Shown here one piece after another: positions 29,935-40,235 of a DNA stretch of 64,000 nt. The notes below the pieces were generated by a model that was not told the origin of the DNA, made no database searches, and saw nothing but the letters and a program-made list of their open reading frames with translations. Position numbers and translations under genes: made by a program. The DNA comes from Dinoroseobacter sp. (GTDB lineage: Bacteria; Pseudomonadota; Alphaproteobacteria; Rhodobacterales; Rhodobacteraceae). The stretch spans positions 1 through 64,000 of the forward strand of contig JAEPNN010000012.1 of NCBI GenBank assembly GCA_017643385.1, written 5' to 3'. Position 1 is the stretch's first letter; each line of letters opens with the position of its first letter.

Positions 29935-30396
29935 CTAGTCTACCGGGTAGATCTTTGTCCCGATCTCTCCTGTTGCCTGATTGATTGTCAGTCCAAGTCC
30001 AACCCGCTGAAAATCTGCGGTTTGCGGCATGTACAGGATGATTGGCAAATCAAGACCCAAGCCAGTGGCCGGATCATAGCCCGCTGTCATTTCGTTGAAG
30101 ATTACACCTGAAAAGCCAAAACCGCTGTCGTCCAAGCTGACCATCCTGCATTGGCGGTCGCCAAGTTCCGAATAGGGCGGCGAAAGGATCGCGAGATGAA
30201 ATGCGGCGACAGCAGGTTCAAGCGTATCGATCACCGAAATTCGCACAGCCCCATTTGCGAACTGACGCGTGTTTTCTTCCCAAGGCTCGGCCAGATTCCG
30301 CAAGTTGGCTTGCCAACGCTCGCAATCGGTAACGACTTGAGCCGTCACCTGACTGGCAAAAAGAAAAACGGTGATAGCGGCAAATATCAATCTCAT
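29935..30396 (-). CDS. Secreted protein of unknown function
   Basis: 153 residues. A clean signal peptide ([20 protein letters not shown]) is followed by a mature domain with two Cys (in DCERW and RQCRMV) that could form a disulfide. I recognise no domain. It sits between pdxJ and acpS with a 4-bp overlap and a 1-bp gap, so it is certainly cotranscribed with them although it does not belong to their pathways. Confidence 0.75.
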   Translation of the reverse strand: MRLIFAAITVFLFASQVTAQVVTDCERWQANLRNLAEPWEENTRQFANGAVRISVIDTLEPAVAAFHLAILSPPYSELGDRQCRMVSLDDSGFGFSGVIFNEMTAGYDPATGLGLDLPIILYMPQTADFQRVGLGLTINQATGEIGTKIYPVD

Positions 30397-31166
30397 GACA
30401 TAACTCCCGAATTGCGTGCGGCGTCCATCAATCTGCGCATTTCCTTGATGGCAGGGTCAAGCCCGAGGAAAATCGCCTCACCGATCAGGAAATGGCCGAT
30501 GTTCAGTTCTACCACTTCTGGCAACGCCGCGATCGGCGCAACGCTCTCATATGTGAGGCCATGCCCTGCATGAACCTCGAGCCCAAGGCTATCTGCATAG
30601 CGCGCCATATCGGTCAGACGCGCGAGTTCCTCTGAGGCCTCTGATGAACGGTTTTCAGACACCGCATCGCAATAAGCTCCGACGTGGAGCTCAATCACAG
30701 ACGCGCCGATGCGGTTTGCAGCGTCAATCTGCCGTTGATCGGCTGCAATGAAAATCGAGACACGGCATCCGGCTTCTGCGAGCGGTGCGATGAAATGTGC
30801 GAGTTTGTTTTCCTCGCGTGCGACCTCGAGGCCGCCTTCGGTTGTACGTTCCTCCCTACGCTCTGGCACGATGCAAACCGCATGCGGTTTATGGCGCAGT
30901 GCGATGGCCTGCATTTCGTCTGTTGCCGCCATTTCGAAATTCAAAGGGAGCGTCAGCGCATCCATGAGCGCTTCAATGTCCTTGTCAGAGATGTGGCGTC
31001 GGTCTTCCCGCAAATGCGCCGTAATCCCATCAGCCCCTGCTTCTTCAGCGAGTTTGGCCGCACGAACTGGATCTGGAACAGCACCACCACGTGCGTTCCG
31101 TACGGTCGCGACGTGGTCAATATTTACCCCCAACCTGAGAGGGCGAAGCGGCGCGTCTTTGGGCAT
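30393..31166 (-). CDS. pdxJ: Pyridoxine 5'-phosphate synthase
   Basis: 257 residues. Condenses 1-deoxyxylulose 5-phosphate with aminoacetone-type phosphate to make pyridoxine phosphate. The start [31 protein letters not shown] and [13 protein letters not shown] are diagnostic for PdxJ. Overlaps the downstream gene by 4 bp. Confidence 0.96.
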   Translation of the reverse strand: MPKDAPLRPLRLGVNIDHVATVRNARGGAVPDPVRAAKLAEEAGADGITAHLREDRRHISDKDIEALMDALTLPLNFEMAATDEMQAIALRHKPHAVCIVPERREERTTEGGLEVAREENKLAHFIAPLAEAGCRVSIFIAADQRQIDAANRIGASVIELHVGAYCDAVSENRSSEASEELARLTDMARYADSLGLEVHAGHGLTYESVAPIAALPEVVELNIGHFLIGEAIFLGLDPAIKEMRRLMDAARNSGVMS

Positions 31167-31198
31167 TAGAACCTCATGGGTGTTAGTTTCACCTGAAC

Positions 31199-31855
31199 TT
31201 AGTTCGGATCAGAACCTGGGTCAGGGGCTTGTGAGTTTTTTCTACGCAATCGGTCCAGCTTTTCCTTCAAACGGCCTTTGCGACGATTTTGATAGGCCAC
31301 CAGCAAAGGAACGCTGACGTAGTAAAATATCAAACCAAGGATGATACCCGGAACGATACCGCCAACAAGGTAAGGCAGAAACACCTCGCGCCAAAAGACA
31401 AACAAGTTGCTCCATTCGGCGGTTTCTGGCGTGAAGATAGCCAGAAAATTATGCCACAGGTCCCCCATAGCGCGCGAGAAACTGTCTATGACACCTTGCG
31501 GTTCGCCTCGAACAGGTGGGGTTCCGAGTATCCAGGTCCCAATCTGCAAGCTGATTGCCCCAATAAAGGGAAACGTAATCGGATTTCCCGCAAAAGTCGT
31601 CAGCATGGCTGCGAGTATATTTCCCCGCATGATCCAGGCAATCAGCGCGGCAGTCACAAAGTGAAACCCAAAAAACGGTGTGAAAGTGGCCATTATACCG
31701 GCCATTATGCCGCGCGCGATTCTATGCGGTGGATCAGGCAAACGACGCAATCGATGCTTCACATAGGAAAACGCGCGCCCCCAGCCCCCTTTGGGCCAGA
31801 AGCTCTCCACGACCAGTCGCCAGACTGACCGTCGATCGCGTCGCTTGAAAACCAA
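31199..31855 (-). CDS. DUF2062 membrane protein
   Basis: 218 residues. The DUF2062 pattern is clear: [21 protein letters not shown], then [22 protein letters not shown], with a long membrane segment near the C-terminus and a basic tail. Function unknown. It lies between rsh (32 bp) and pdxJ (32 bp) on the same strand, a position kept in relatives. Confidence 0.88.
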   Translation of the reverse strand: MVFKRRDRRSVWRLVVESFWPKGGWGRAFSYVKHRLRRLPDPPHRIARGIMAGIMATFTPFFGFHFVTAALIAWIMRGNILAAMLTTFAGNPITFPFIGAISLQIGTWILGTPPVRGEPQGVIDSFSRAMGDLWHNFLAIFTPETAEWSNLFVFWREVFLPYLVGGIVPGIILGLIFYYVSVPLLVAYQNRRKGRLKEKLDRLRRKNSQAPDPGSDPN

Positions 31856-31887
31856 GCCCTGTCTTCCTTTCCGTGCTGCTCGCCGAA

Positions 31888-34008
31888 CTACGGGGCGTGC
31901 ATGGTGTCTTTGTGTCGCGACAACTCAGCCACATCACTGTCTGCTTCAAGCACCGTGGTGATCCGATGTAAGTGTTCTACATCTCTGACATCCACGCTGA
32001 TCAAAAGGCGATAGAAATCTGGCTTTCTGTCAACGAAATCAAGATTACTGATATTGGCCCTCTGCTCACCAATCAATGTACAGATTCGCCCCAAAACACC
32101 TGGATCGTTTCCGATTGTCAGATTAAGCGTGACCTGGTGCACCGCAGCGTGTCGTCCGGGTTGCCAGTGCAAATCCACCCATCGCGTCGTTTCATCTTCC
32201 AGTTCGGTCAGGTTGTCGCAATCAATAGCATGCACCACCACCCCTTTGCCCCGATGTGTGATACCAACGATTCGCTCTCCCGGAACAGGTTGGCAGCACG
32301 CCCCGCGTTCCACATGTTGTCCCGGCTCCAATCCTAAGACAGCACGATCGGCGGCGACTTCTTCGCCTTCGAAACCCTTTAAATCAGGATAAAGGACTGC
32401 AATCACGTCTCGTGTGGTCACTTCTGCGCTGCCCAACCGCGCAAGCAAAGTTTCACCGTCGCCGAGGTCCAATTGTTTGGCAGCTGTTTTCAGAGCCTTA
32501 TCAGTAACGCGCTTGCCGACATGCTCAAAACCTTGCCTGGCAAGCTCTCGCCCAAGCTTGATAAACCGCGCACGGTCTTCTTCGCGCAAACTACGCCGGA
32601 TCGCGGCTTTCGCCCGACCAGTAGAAACGATGTCGATCCATGTGGCCTGAGGGCGCTGCCCATCGGCGGTGATAATCTCGACCGACTGTCCGTTTCGCAA
32701 GCGGGTCCACAAAGGCACGCGCAGCCCGTCAACCTTTGCACCCACGCAGCTGTCCCCAATCCGCGTATGAATTGCATAGGCGTAGTCCAAGGGTGTGGCC
32801 CCCTTGGGAAGCTTTACAACCTCGCCCTTGGGCGTGAAGCAGAACACCTGATCGGTGTACATCTCCATTTTGACGTGTTCGAGAAACTCGCTGTGGTCAT
32901 CTCCCTCTTCAATGCGGTCTGTGAGCGATTTGATCCACTCAGCGGGATCAACCGCAAAGGGGTTTTCTTCCTTTACGCCATCTTTGTAAGACCAGTGCGC
33001 GGCAACGCCAGACTCCGCAACCTCATGCATTTGCCGGGTTCGGATCTGAATTTCCACGCGCTTTCCGTCACGACCGGACACGGTAGTGTGGATCGACCGG
33101 TACCCATTTGATTTTGGCTGACTGATAAAATCCTTGAAACGACCGGGCACGGCACGCCAGCGCTGATGCACCGCGCCAAGCACCGCATAGCATTCGTCTT
33201 CCGTACCAGGGATCACGCGAAACCCGTAGATGTCAGACAGCCGGGAGAACGCTTGCTCCTTCGCCTGCATCTTACGCCAAATCGAGTAAGGCTTCTTCGC
33301 GCGACCATAGACGGTTGCTTCAATCCCCTTGTTTTCCAGTTCTTTTTCGATGTCTGCAGTGATCTTCCGCATCACGTCGCCGGTTTCGCGTTGCAAAGTA
33401 ACAAAGCGGCGCATGATCGAAGACCGACCTTCCGGGTTCAGAACGCGGAAAGCGAGATCTTCGAGCTCCTCACGCATAGATTGCATACCCATACGCCCGG
33501 CAAGAGGCGCGTAGATTTCCATCGTCTCGCGCGCTTTCTTGGCCTGCTTTTCAGGACGCATATGGCGAATGGTGCGCATATTATGCAGTCTGTCCGCCAA
33601 CTTCACCAAAATTACACGCATGTCCTTGGACATCGCCATAAACAGCTTACGGAAGTTTTCGGCCTGCTTTGTTTCATGACTGCTGAGTTGCAGGTTGGTC
33701 AGGTTGGTCACACCATTGACCAACTCTGCGACCTCGAGGCCAAAGCGATCGACGAGTTCCGCATAGGTCGAGCGCGTGTCTTCAAGCGTATCATGTAGCA
33801 AGGCAGTGATAATCGACGCGTCATCCAGCCGTTGCTCGGTCAACAGTGCGGCAACAGCTACCGGATGCGTAAAGTATGGCTCGCCCGAATGACGAAACTG
33901 ACTTTCATGCATTTCGCGCCCATAATTATAGGCCGCGATGATCTTTTCGAAATCTGCGTTTGGATTATACGCACGCACCAGCGTGGCAAGGTCTTCGGAA
34001 TCTATCAT
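31888..34008 (-). CDS. rsh: Bifunctional (p)ppGpp synthetase/hydrolase
   Basis: 706 residues. The single Rel/SpoT-type stringent-response enzyme. HD hydrolase domain with His48 and LLHDTLEDT (His72-Asp73); synthetase domain with YGRAKKPYSIWRKMQ and KSNGYRSIHTTV; TGS domain near 390-450 (VFCFTPKGEVVKLPKGATP); C-terminal ACT. The hydrolase motif is intact, so both activities are expected. Follows rpoZ by 42 bp. Confidence 0.96.
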   Translation of the reverse strand: MIDSEDLATLVRAYNPNADFEKIIAAYNYGREMHESQFRHSGEPYFTHPVAVAALLTEQRLDDASIITALLHDTLEDTRSTYAELVDRFGLEVAELVNGVTNLTNLQLSSHETKQAENFRKLFMAMSKDMRVILVKLADRLHNMRTIRHMRPEKQAKKARETMEIYAPLAGRMGMQSMREELEDLAFRVLNPEGRSSIMRRFVTLQRETGDVMRKITADIEKELENKGIEATVYGRAKKPYSIWRKMQAKEQAFSRLSDIYGFRVIPGTEDECYAVLGAVHQRWRAVPGRFKDFISQPKSNGYRSIHTTVSGRDGKRVEIQIRTRQMHEVAESGVAAHWSYKDGVKEENPFAVDPAEWIKSLTDRIEEGDDHSEFLEHVKMEMYTDQVFCFTPKGEVVKLPKGATPLDYAYAIHTRIGDSCVGAKVDGLRVPLWTRLRNGQSVEIITADGQRPQATWIDIVSTGRAKAAIRRSLREEDRARFIKLGRELARQGFEHVGKRVTDKALKTAAKQLDLGDGETLLARLGSAEVTTRDVIAVLYPDLKGFEGEEVAADRAVLGLEPGQHVERGACCQPVPGERIVGITHRGKGVVVHAIDCDNLTELEDETTRWVDLHWQPGRHAAVHQVTLNLTIGNDPGVLGRICTLIGEQRANISNLDFVDRKPDFYRLLISVDVRDVEHLHRITTVLEADSDVAELSRHKDTMHAP

Positions 34009-34050
34009 GCCAGCGCCCTTTCACGGGCCAGCCGTCGCCGTTGGTCAGGA

Positions 34051-34407
34051 TTATCCCTGACCTTGGGCTTCCATCAATGCACGGAGCATTTTTTCCTCAG
34101 CCGCAGCATCGTCTTCAGGACGGTCAGCGCTGCCTGATTCCATCAAAAGCGCCATCGCGTCTTCTTCCGGTTCGTCAACTTCGATCTGGGTCTGATGACT
34201 TTCAATCATCCGTTCCCGTAGTGCATCAGCGGATTGCGTTTCCTCGGCAATCTCACGAAGGCTCACGACTGGGTTCTTGTCGTTATCACGATCGATGGTC
34301 AACGAACTGCCCGACGCGATCTCACGCGCGCGGTGAGAGGCAAGCATCACCAGCTCAAACCGGTTAGGAACTTTGTCTACGCAGTCTTCAACCGTAACGC
34401 GGGCCAT
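34051..34407 (-). CDS. rpoZ: RNA polymerase omega subunit
   Basis: 118 residues. Starts [22 protein letters not shown]-type (shown in part) with [13 protein letters not shown], the omega signature; the acidic C-terminal tail is longer than in E. coli, as in other alphaproteobacteria. Omega assists core assembly and, with Rsh next door, ppGpp binding. A good promoter lies 48 bp upstream. Confidence 0.95.
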   Translation of the reverse strand: MARVTVEDCVDKVPNRFELVMLASHRAREIASGSSLTIDRDNDKNPVVSLREIAEETQSADALRERMIESHQTQIEVDEPEEDAMALLMESGSADRPEDDAAAEEKMLRALMEAQGQG

Positions 34408-34454
34408 GAGCTACTCCGTTCGAATAATGGACAGTTGATGGAATTCGAGAGCCT

Positions 34455-34483
34455 CAGATACGCGCTCGTAAGGGGATTGACAA
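34455..34483 (-). promoter_or_regulatory. Putative rpoZ-rsh promoter
   Basis: Minus-strand TTGTCA (34483-34478) and TATCTG (34460-34455) are separated by 17 bp. This is the best sigma-70 match in the gap between folK and rpoZ, and gives a leader of about 40 nt. Confidence 0.55.
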
Positions 34484-34494
34484 GGGGTCACAAG

Positions 34495-35079
34495 TTATAA
34501 CGCGATGACCTCAGCACACTGATCCTCAGGCAAATCAGCAAGCATCTGCTTAACAGTGGTGCCGAGAACAGGATGGATCCACTCCGGAGCGATTTCCGCA
34601 AGCGGCTTCAAAACAAATGCGCGCTCCTGCATTCTTGGATGCGGTAGGATCAAACCGTCTGGCACCTTTTGCATTTGCTCAGTCAAAGACAATGTCCGCC
34701 ACTCAGCATAGGTCTCAAGGTCTGGAAGAATCTCTGCACCAACACCAAGAAGATCCAGATCCATGACCCTTGCCGCCCAACGCTCCCCACGGCTTCGGCC
34801 AAGCTGTTCCTCGATTCCATGCAAGATTTTGAGAATTTCTAATGCAGGCTGTGTGGTTGGAAAACAGACCGCCGCATTAATGTAGTCCGGACCCGAGCCT
34901 GCTGGAAACGCTGGACTAACATGCAATTGGCTCGCACGCGTGCCCGGATAAATTGACCGGAGTTTCTTTATGGCGTTTGACACTGTTTCAGCCGGGGCAC
35001 CGACAGGCGACGGAAGGTTCGCCCCCAAAGCGACCAGCGCAACTGGCGTCTCAGACCCAGTGGTTTGCCCATGCTTCAA
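34495..35079 (-). CDS. folK: 2-amino-4-hydroxy-6-hydroxymethyldihydropteridine pyrophosphokinase
   Basis: 194 residues from the preferred TTG at 35079. Pyrophosphorylates hydroxymethyldihydropterin in folate synthesis. Motifs ALVALGANLPSP, DLDLLGVGAE and LPHPRMQERAFVLKPLAEI are those of HPPK. GGAAGG lies 8 nt upstream of the TTG; the only longer in-frame start is a GTG at 35109 without a ribosome-binding site, which would give 204 residues. Monocistronic, upstream of rpoZ on the same strand. Confidence 0.9.
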   Translation of the reverse strand: MKHGQTTGSETPVALVALGANLPSPVGAPAETVSNAIKKLRSIYPGTRASQLHVSPAFPAGSGPDYINAAVCFPTTQPALEILKILHGIEEQLGRSRGERWAARVMDLDLLGVGAEILPDLETYAEWRTLSLTEQMQKVPDGLILPHPRMQERAFVLKPLAEIAPEWIHPVLGTTVKQMLADLPEDQCAEVIAL

Positions 35080-35372
35080 AGTGATGTCCTTCCGACAGTA
35101 AACGGTCACTGTCTTGATAATTCACTGCGCCACAACTTGCGAACTGATTTAGCCCAACCCCTGAAGGTTATGATATTCAGAGGCCACGGATTGGCGATCT
35201 GCATCGATGGAGTCAGCGTTTGAAATCCTAACATGTTCCACTGCGATATCGACCGGCCGCAGCTATTCGAAACATTTCGCAGAACGGACTAGGTTTTTTT
35301 CACTGACGACGCGGAAGAAGCGGGTTAGGTTCACATCTGTCTCGCCACCCCAAGATGTTCCAAGGCCACCTC
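35080..35372. other. folK-ispH intergenic region
   Basis: 293 bp between divergent genes. It must contain both promoters. TTGAAA at 35219-35224 with GCGATA 17 bp downstream is a weak candidate for ispH. A short TAGG-T7 run near 35290 has no convincing stem. I see no RNA gene or operator. Confidence 0.3.
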
Positions 35373-36335
35373 ATGTCCGTTTCCCTCAACAAGCCCTCTC
35401 TATCGCTTTATCTAGCCGCCCCCCGCGGCTTTTGCGCGGGCGTGGATCGCGCTATCAAGATAGTTGAAATGGCACTCGAGAAATGGGGCGCGCCTGTCTA
35501 TGTGCGCCATGAGATCGTTCATAATAAATTCGTGGTAGACGGACTGCGCGCGAAAGGTGCGGTCTTCGTGGCTGAACTGGACGAGTGCCCAGACGACCGG
35601 CCTGTCATCTTTTCCGCGCATGGCGTCCCAAAATCGGTGCCTGCCGCCGCCCAAGCCCGCGAAATGATATTCGTGGACGCAACCTGCCCGCTTGTCAGCA
35701 AAGTCCATATAGAGGCCGAACGCCATCACGAGCGTGGACTACAAATGGTTATGATTGGCCATGAAGGCCACCCCGAAACCGTGGGAACAATGGGGCAATT
35801 GCCTGCAGGTGAGGTCTTGTTGGTGGAAACAGCCGATGATGTCGCGGACCTGAATGTGCGCGACCCTGAGAAGCTTGCTTTCATCACGCAGACAACTCTT
35901 TCAGTGGACGATACCGCTGAGATTGTCCTGGCGCTTCAGGCGCGCTTTCCAGATATTGTTGGCCCCCATAAAGAAGACATCTGCTACGCAACGACCAACA
36001 GGCAGGAAGCGGTTAAGGCGATGGCACCTAAGGCAGATGCTATGCTTGTGGTCGGTGCACCCAATTCGTCAAACTCCAAACGACTGGTCGAAGTGGGGCG
36101 CAAAGCTGGGTGCAGCTACGCACAGCTTGTGCAGCGGTCGAGCGACATTGATTGGCGCGCGCTGGAAGGTATCAGATCCATCGGGATCACTGCCGGTGCG
36201 AGCGCACCCGAAGTCCTGATCCGCGAAGTGATAGACGCATTCAAGGACCGATTTGATGTAACCGAAGAGGTCATCGAAACAGCCGTGGAAAACGTGGAAT
36301 TCAAGGTTCCACGGGTTTTACGCGTGCCAGGTTAG
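35373..36335 (+). CDS. ispH: 4-hydroxy-3-methylbut-2-enyl diphosphate reductase
   Basis: 320 residues. Last step of the MEP isoprenoid pathway, an iron-sulfur enzyme. The three cluster Cys are Cys21 ([11 protein letters not shown]), Cys105 (DATCPLVSK) and Cys204 ([11 protein letters not shown]); active-site His in [11 protein letters not shown] and the Glu in ETADD region are in place. ATG 35373 is preceded by AAGG 7 nt upstream, favouring it over ATG 35355. Confidence 0.96.
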   Translation: MSVSLNKPSLSLYLAAPRGFCAGVDRAIKIVEMALEKWGAPVYVRHEIVHNKFVVDGLRAKGAVFVAELDECPDDRPVIFSAHGVPKSVPAAAQAREMIFVDATCPLVSKVHIEAERHHERGLQMVMIGHEGHPETVGTMGQLPAGEVLLVETADDVADLNVRDPEKLAFITQTTLSVDDTAEIVLALQARFPDIVGPHKEDICYATTNRQEAVKAMAPKADAMLVVGAPNSSNSKRLVEVGRKAGCSYAQLVQRSSDIDWRALEGIRSIGITAGASAPEVLIREVIDAFKDRFDVTEEVIETAVENVEFKVPRVLRVPG

Positions 36336-36416
36336 CCTCAATCCCCAAACAGATATTCGCAAATCTAGTGGGTTGTCCCCTTTACGCAGACGACCGAACC
36401 TCTAAACCTTCCGTCT

Positions 36417-36872
36417 ATGTTTGACCTCCCGATCCCCCGTTCCGCGCTGATCCTTGGACTAGCAGGCGTGATACCGTTTGGCTGGGGGGCTCTGACCGTC
36501 CTCTCGCCCGAGCTGGCGCAATGGGGGATTGATACACTCGGACCACGTTTCGTGGGCCCTTATATCCAACTGTTTTACGGCTCGATCATTCTGTCTTTCA
36601 TGTCTGGCGTACTCTGGGGTTTCGCGACGAAAGCAGACGGACCAGTTGCGGCAACAGGTTACGCGCTGTCGACCATCCCGGCGCTTTGGGCCTTCTTCTT
36701 CACCGGAGGCGGCCCTTACTCTGCGGCAACCTTTCTGATCGCTGGCTTCGTGGGATTGCTTGCGCTGGACTATATGTTCTGGAAACAGAATCTTGCACCA
36801 GATTGGTGGATGTCGCTGCGCATCTTATTAACCGCGCTCGTTGTCATATGTCTCGGAGTGATCTTGATCTGA
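36417..36872 (+). CDS. DUF3429 membrane protein
   Basis: 151 residues with five hydrophobic segments, beginning IPRSALILGLAGVIPF and containing QLFYGSIILSFMSGVLWG, the DUF3429 pattern. Function unknown. The stop overlaps the next ATG by one base, starting a run of four overlapping genes. Confidence 0.85.
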   Translation: MFDLPIPRSALILGLAGVIPFGWGALTVLSPELAQWGIDTLGPRFVGPYIQLFYGSIILSFMSGVLWGFATKADGPVAATGYALSTIPALWAFFFTGGGPYSAATFLIAGFVGLLALDYMFWKQNLAPDWWMSLRILLTALVVICLGVILI

Positions 36873-37468
36873 TGGCTGATCCCGAAACTCTCGCAATTTA
36901 TGCCGAGCGGGTCGCCCAATACGAAGCGCTCGGTGTGGGACAGGTACAGCTGACCGAAATGGAAACCTTTTTTGCCCGACTTCCTGAAGGGGCAAAAATT
37001 CTCGATCTCGGATGCGGTCCTGGACAACATGCAGCCTTGATGGATGCTCACGGTTTCGATGTGCTTGCGACTGATGCAACCCCTGAGTTTGTGGAAGCTG
37101 CAAAGGCCCGTGGCGTGAACGCACATGTTGCGCGTTTCGACGACCTGCGTGACGTGGATGCCTTTGATGCGATCTACGCCAGTTTCAGCCTGCTTCACGC
37201 CCCAAAGGTAAAAATGCCCGAACATTTGGCGGCAATCACAAGGGCCTTGCGCCCTAATGGCTGGTTTTTTTGGGGGACCAAACTGGGTTCCGGGGAAGCG
37301 CGAGATAAGATTGGACGCTTTTACGCCTACTACACCGAACCCGAACTGACTGATCTTCTTGGAACCGCTGGATTTGAAGTCATACATTCAGTCACAGGGG
37401 AAGAAGCCGGGCTTTCCGGCGAAGTCTCACCGTTCATTTTGTTGCAAGCGCAGTTGCAAGATGCCTGA
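36872..37468 (+). CDS. Class I SAM-dependent methyltransferase
   Basis: 198 residues. SAM motif [16 protein letters not shown]; motif II region [22 protein letters not shown] as post-motif. Substrate unknown. I chose ATG 36872 ([14 protein letters not shown]), preceded by GGAG 14 nt upstream and coupled to the DUF3429 stop by TGATG. Overlaps rnhA by 8 bp. Confidence 0.87.
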   Translation: MADPETLAIYAERVAQYEALGVGQVQLTEMETFFARLPEGAKILDLGCGPGQHAALMDAHGFDVLATDATPEFVEAAKARGVNAHVARFDDLRDVDAFDAIYASFSLLHAPKVKMPEHLAAITRALRPNGWFFWGTKLGSGEARDKIGRFYAYYTEPELTDLLGTAGFEVIHSVTGEEAGLSGEVSPFILLQAQLQDA

Positions 37469-37931
37469 TTTATTCGCCTATACCGACGGCGCTTGCTCGG
37501 GCAATCCGGGACCCGGCGGATGGGGTGCCTTGCTGATCGCGCGCAACGGAGAAACCATTCTTAAAGAGCGCGAGTTGAACGGCGGGGAGCCTGAGACAAC
37601 CAACAACCGCATGGAATTACTCGCCGCAATCAACGCGCTTGAAAGCTTGTCGCGCCCCAGCACGATTACGATCGTCACGGACAGCCAATATGTGAAGAAC
37701 GGCGTAACAAGCTGGATTTTCGGCTGGAAAAAAAACGGCTGGAAAACGTCCGCGAAAAAGCCTGTGAAAAATGTTGAACTCTGGCAGCGTCTGGACGAGG
37801 CGCAGGCTCGACACGATGTTGTTTGGGAATGGGTGAAAGGCCATGCAGGGCATCCGGAGAATGAGCGCGCGGATGCGCTTGCGCGTGCAGGTATGGCCCC
37901 GTTCAAACCCGATCCGAACGACAAGGCATGA
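37461..37931 (+). CDS. rnhA: Ribonuclease HI
   Basis: 156 residues. Degrades RNA in RNA-DNA hybrids. Catalytic residues are visible: Asp in [16 protein letters not shown], Glu in [10 protein letters not shown], Asp in [10 protein letters not shown] and Asp in [14 protein letters not shown] 37461 lies inside the end of the methyltransferase gene; the stop overlaps the TRIC gene by 4 bp. Confidence 0.96.
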   Translation: MPDLFAYTDGACSGNPGPGGWGALLIARNGETILKERELNGGEPETTNNRMELLAAINALESLSRPSTITIVTDSQYVKNGVTSWIFGWKKNGWKTSAKKPVKNVELWQRLDEAQARHDVVWEWVKGHAGHPENERADALARAGMAPFKPDPNDKA

Positions 37932-38560
37932 GCGTCCTCGGTATCCTTGATCTGTCTGCGGTGTTTGTGTTCGCTCTGACAGGGGCGCTTGTCGCCAGTC
38001 GGGCTCAGCTCGATATCATCGGTTTTCTGTTCATCGGTTGCCTAACTGCAGTTGGTGGCGGCACAGTGCGCGATCTGCTTTTGGATCGAAATCCGGTCTT
38101 CTGGATCGAAGCCCCTTCCAACATCGCCGTCGCATGCGTGGCTGCGATCCTGGTCTTTCTCACCGCACATCTGTTGGAAAGCCGCTACAAGGTCATCGTC
38201 TGGCTTGATGCTTTGGCGCTGTCTATTGCCGTCTCGGCTGGCGTTGCAGCGGCTCAGGCCATGGGTCAGGCGCCAGCCATAACCTTAATAATGGGTGTGG
38301 TGACCGGATGCATGGGCGGGTTGATGCGCGATGTCGTCTGCAACGAAGTTCCGCTGATCCTGATCCGGGGTGAACTCTATGTTACAGCAGCATTTGCTGG
38401 CGCTGCAGCTGCAATTCTGGCGCCGGTCTTTTTACCGTCACCTCTTGCCCCCGTGATCGCATGCGCCGCTTTAACATTCCTGTTGCGCGCAGGATCCATT
38501 CTGTTCGGGTGGGGATTGCCTGTCTACCGGCCACGTCCTCCCAAAGACGGGCCACAGTAG
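37928..38560 (+). CDS. TRIC family (UPF0126) cation channel protein
   Basis: 210 residues, seven hydrophobic segments with an internal repeat: [17 protein letters not shown] in the first half and [19 protein letters not shown] in the second. This is the YicG/TRIC pattern; prokaryotic TRICs form trimeric K+-permeable channels. Last gene of the DUF3429-methyltransferase-rnhA unit; one base separates its stop from that of the convergent small membrane protein. Confidence 0.88.
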   Translation: MSVLGILDLSAVFVFALTGALVASRAQLDIIGFLFIGCLTAVGGGTVRDLLLDRNPVFWIEAPSNIAVACVAAILVFLTAHLLESRYKVIVWLDALALSIAVSAGVAAAQAMGQAPAITLIMGVVTGCMGGLMRDVVCNEVPLILIRGELYVTAAFAGAAAAILAPVFLPSPLAPVIACAALTFLLRAGSILFGWGLPVYRPRPPKDGPQ

Positions 38561-38561
38561 T

Positions 38562-38819
38562 CTATTTGCGCTTACGCCGTCGGGAGGCCGCTTCGGTTGG
38601 AATCAGAAGCAGCGCCCCCGCCCCACCGATGATTGCATCAAAGCCGGGTGATCCGAAACTTAAATTGAACATCACGCGGGCCATGAACAATAAGATGACG
38701 CCGCCCAGTGCAATGATGATGGACCGCAAAACGCCATTTTGGGTGAAGCCCCATTTTTCTGACAGGTAGCCAACGATCCCTCCAATCATCAAAGATCCGA
38801 AAAAAGCGAAGAAACCCAT
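38562..38819 (-). CDS. Small membrane protein, GlsB/YeaQ-like
   Basis: 85 residues with three hydrophobic stretches: GSLMIGGIVGYLSEKWGF, SIIIALGGVILLFMARVMF and IIGGAGALLLIP, then a basic RRRKRK tail. Layout resembles the transglycosylase-associated GlsB/YeaQ/YmgE family but the match is loose. ATG 38819 is one base after the fmt stop, so it is the last gene of def-def2-fmt. Confidence 0.62.
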   Translation of the reverse strand: MGFFAFFGSLMIGGIVGYLSEKWGFTQNGVLRSIIIALGGVILLFMARVMFNLSFGSPGFDAIIGGAGALLLIPTEAASRRRKRK

Positions 38820-38820
38820 T

Positions 38821-39732
38821 TTATCCGTCCTCCAACACAACGCCGGGTCCAAAGACACCGCTGTTCACAAATACGATCGCATCTTGTGCGGATTTACCTT
38901 CCAACTGCGCACGCGTCACGTCGATTGCACCTCTACCACACGCGACGGTCGCCCCATCTAAAAACGTGCCGGATGTACCGTTCGCTTCGGCCAAACGAGA
39001 CCCAAGGAGTTTTAAACGCTTTCCATTCAACATCGTCCATGCGCCTGGAAAGGGCGAGAGCCCACGAATCTGACGATCAATTACCTTTGCGTCCAATGCC
39101 CAGTTAATCTTAGCCTCAGCCTTGTCGATTTTTGCAGCGTAGGTCACACCCTCTTCTGGTTGCGGATCGGCTACTATCGGCTCAGGGCTTGCGAGGACAT
39201 CGATGATCAGCTTTGCGCCAAGATCTGACAAATGGTCATGCAGCAATGCGGTTGTGTCCTCGGACCCGATCGGTATCGCCTCGCGCATGAGCACAGGCCC
39301 GGTATCAAGACCCGCTTCCATTTGCATAATACAGACCCCGGTTTCGGCATCACCGGCCATGATCGCACGGTGAATAGGGGCCGCGCCGCGCCAACGCGGT
39401 AGAAGGCTTGCATGAATATTTAAACACCCGTGTGCAGGCGCATCCAGAACTGCCTGTGGCAAAATCAAACCATAGGCCACAACAACGGCAACATCCGCCC
39501 TAAGCGCTGCAAACTCCTCTTGAGCAACGCTGTCTTTCAAACTTTTGGGATGACGAACCGACAAACCCAAAGCGTCTGCTCTTGCATGTACAGGCGTTGG
39601 TCGCTCTTTCTTGCCTCTGCCGGCAGGTCTTGGGGGCTGGGTATAAACACAGACGATTTCATGCCCCGCCGCCACCAAAGCCTCCAAGGCTGGCACCGAA
39701 AAATCAGGCGTACCCATGAAGACAATTCGCAT
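38821..39732 (-). CDS. fmt: Methionyl-tRNA formyltransferase
   Basis: 303 residues. Formylates initiator Met-t[22 protein letters not shown], the formyl-folate site [18 protein letters not shown] with catalytic Asn/His/Asp, and [14 protein letters not shown] are diagnostic; C-terminal tRNA-binding domain with GLSPFPGAW. Follows def2 by 4 bp. Confidence 0.96.
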   Translation of the reverse strand: MRIVFMGTPDFSVPALEALVAAGHEIVCVYTQPPRPAGRGKKERPTPVHARADALGLSVRHPKSLKDSVAQEEFAALRADVAVVVAYGLILPQAVLDAPAHGCLNIHASLLPRWRGAAPIHRAIMAGDAETGVCIMQMEAGLDTGPVLMREAIPIGSEDTTALLHDHLSDLGAKLIIDVLASPEPIVADPQPEEGVTYAAKIDKAEAKINWALDAKVIDRQIRGLSPFPGAWTMLNGKRLKLLGSRLAEANGTSGTFLDGATVACGRGAIDVTRAQLEGKSAQDAIVFVNSGVFGPGVVLEDG

Positions 39733-39736
39733 CTTG

Positions 39737-40234
39737 TCAGCCCCTCGCCTTGAGCGACTTTTTGATCAGCATTTCGCGCTTGGTGCGGCTGAGATTGGCG
39801 ACATAGAGTTTGCCGTTCAGATGATCGATCTGATGCATAACGCTGACCGCCCACATATCTTCGAATTTCTGTCTAACGCGTATTCCAACGTGGTCGATGT
39901 AGCTGACATCAACCCAGATCGGACGGCTTACGTTCGCAGAAACGCCGCGCAGACATGGGCTGGCCTCGGTCCGCACGCGCGTCTCCGGACTGACAGCGAT
40001 AATTTCCGGATCAGCCATGCGAACAGCTTTTCCACGCTCTTCAGAAGGATCTACGACGGCGAGGCGTTGCATCACACCGATCTGTGGCGCAGCCAGACCC
40101 CATCCTGGCATGGCCTCCATCGTATCGATCATATCGTTCCAAATCGTGCGCGTCTCATCCGTGACCTTGCCAATCGGCTCTGCAGACATCGCCAGCCGCT
40201 TGTCCGGCCAATGAAGAATTGGGCGCTTCGGCAT
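39737..40234 (-). CDS. Peptide deformylase-like protein lacking the catalytic Glu
   Basis: 165 residues, deformylase fold: motif 1 [10 protein letters not shown] (44-53), motif 2 degenerate as ASPCLRG with the metal-ligand Cys94 kept, motif 3 HQIDH at 134-138. Metal-binding His134 and His138 remain but the catalytic Glu is Gln135 (codon CAG, one base from GAG). The EGCLS and HExDH signatures of the active copy next door are both altered. It may bind metal or formyl-Met peptides without turnover. It lies between def (1 bp) and fmt (4 bp) in one operon; tandem def paralogues before fmt are known in Rhodobacterales. Confidence 0.88.
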   Translation of the reverse strand: MPKRPILHWPDKRLAMSAEPIGKVTDETRTIWNDMIDTMEAMPGWGLAAPQIGVMQRLAVVDPSEERGKAVRMADPEIIAVSPETRVRTEASPCLRGVSANVSRPIWVDVSYIDHVGIRVRQKFEDMWAVSVMHQIDHLNGKLYVANLSRTKREMLIKKSLKARG

Positions 40235-40235
40235 G

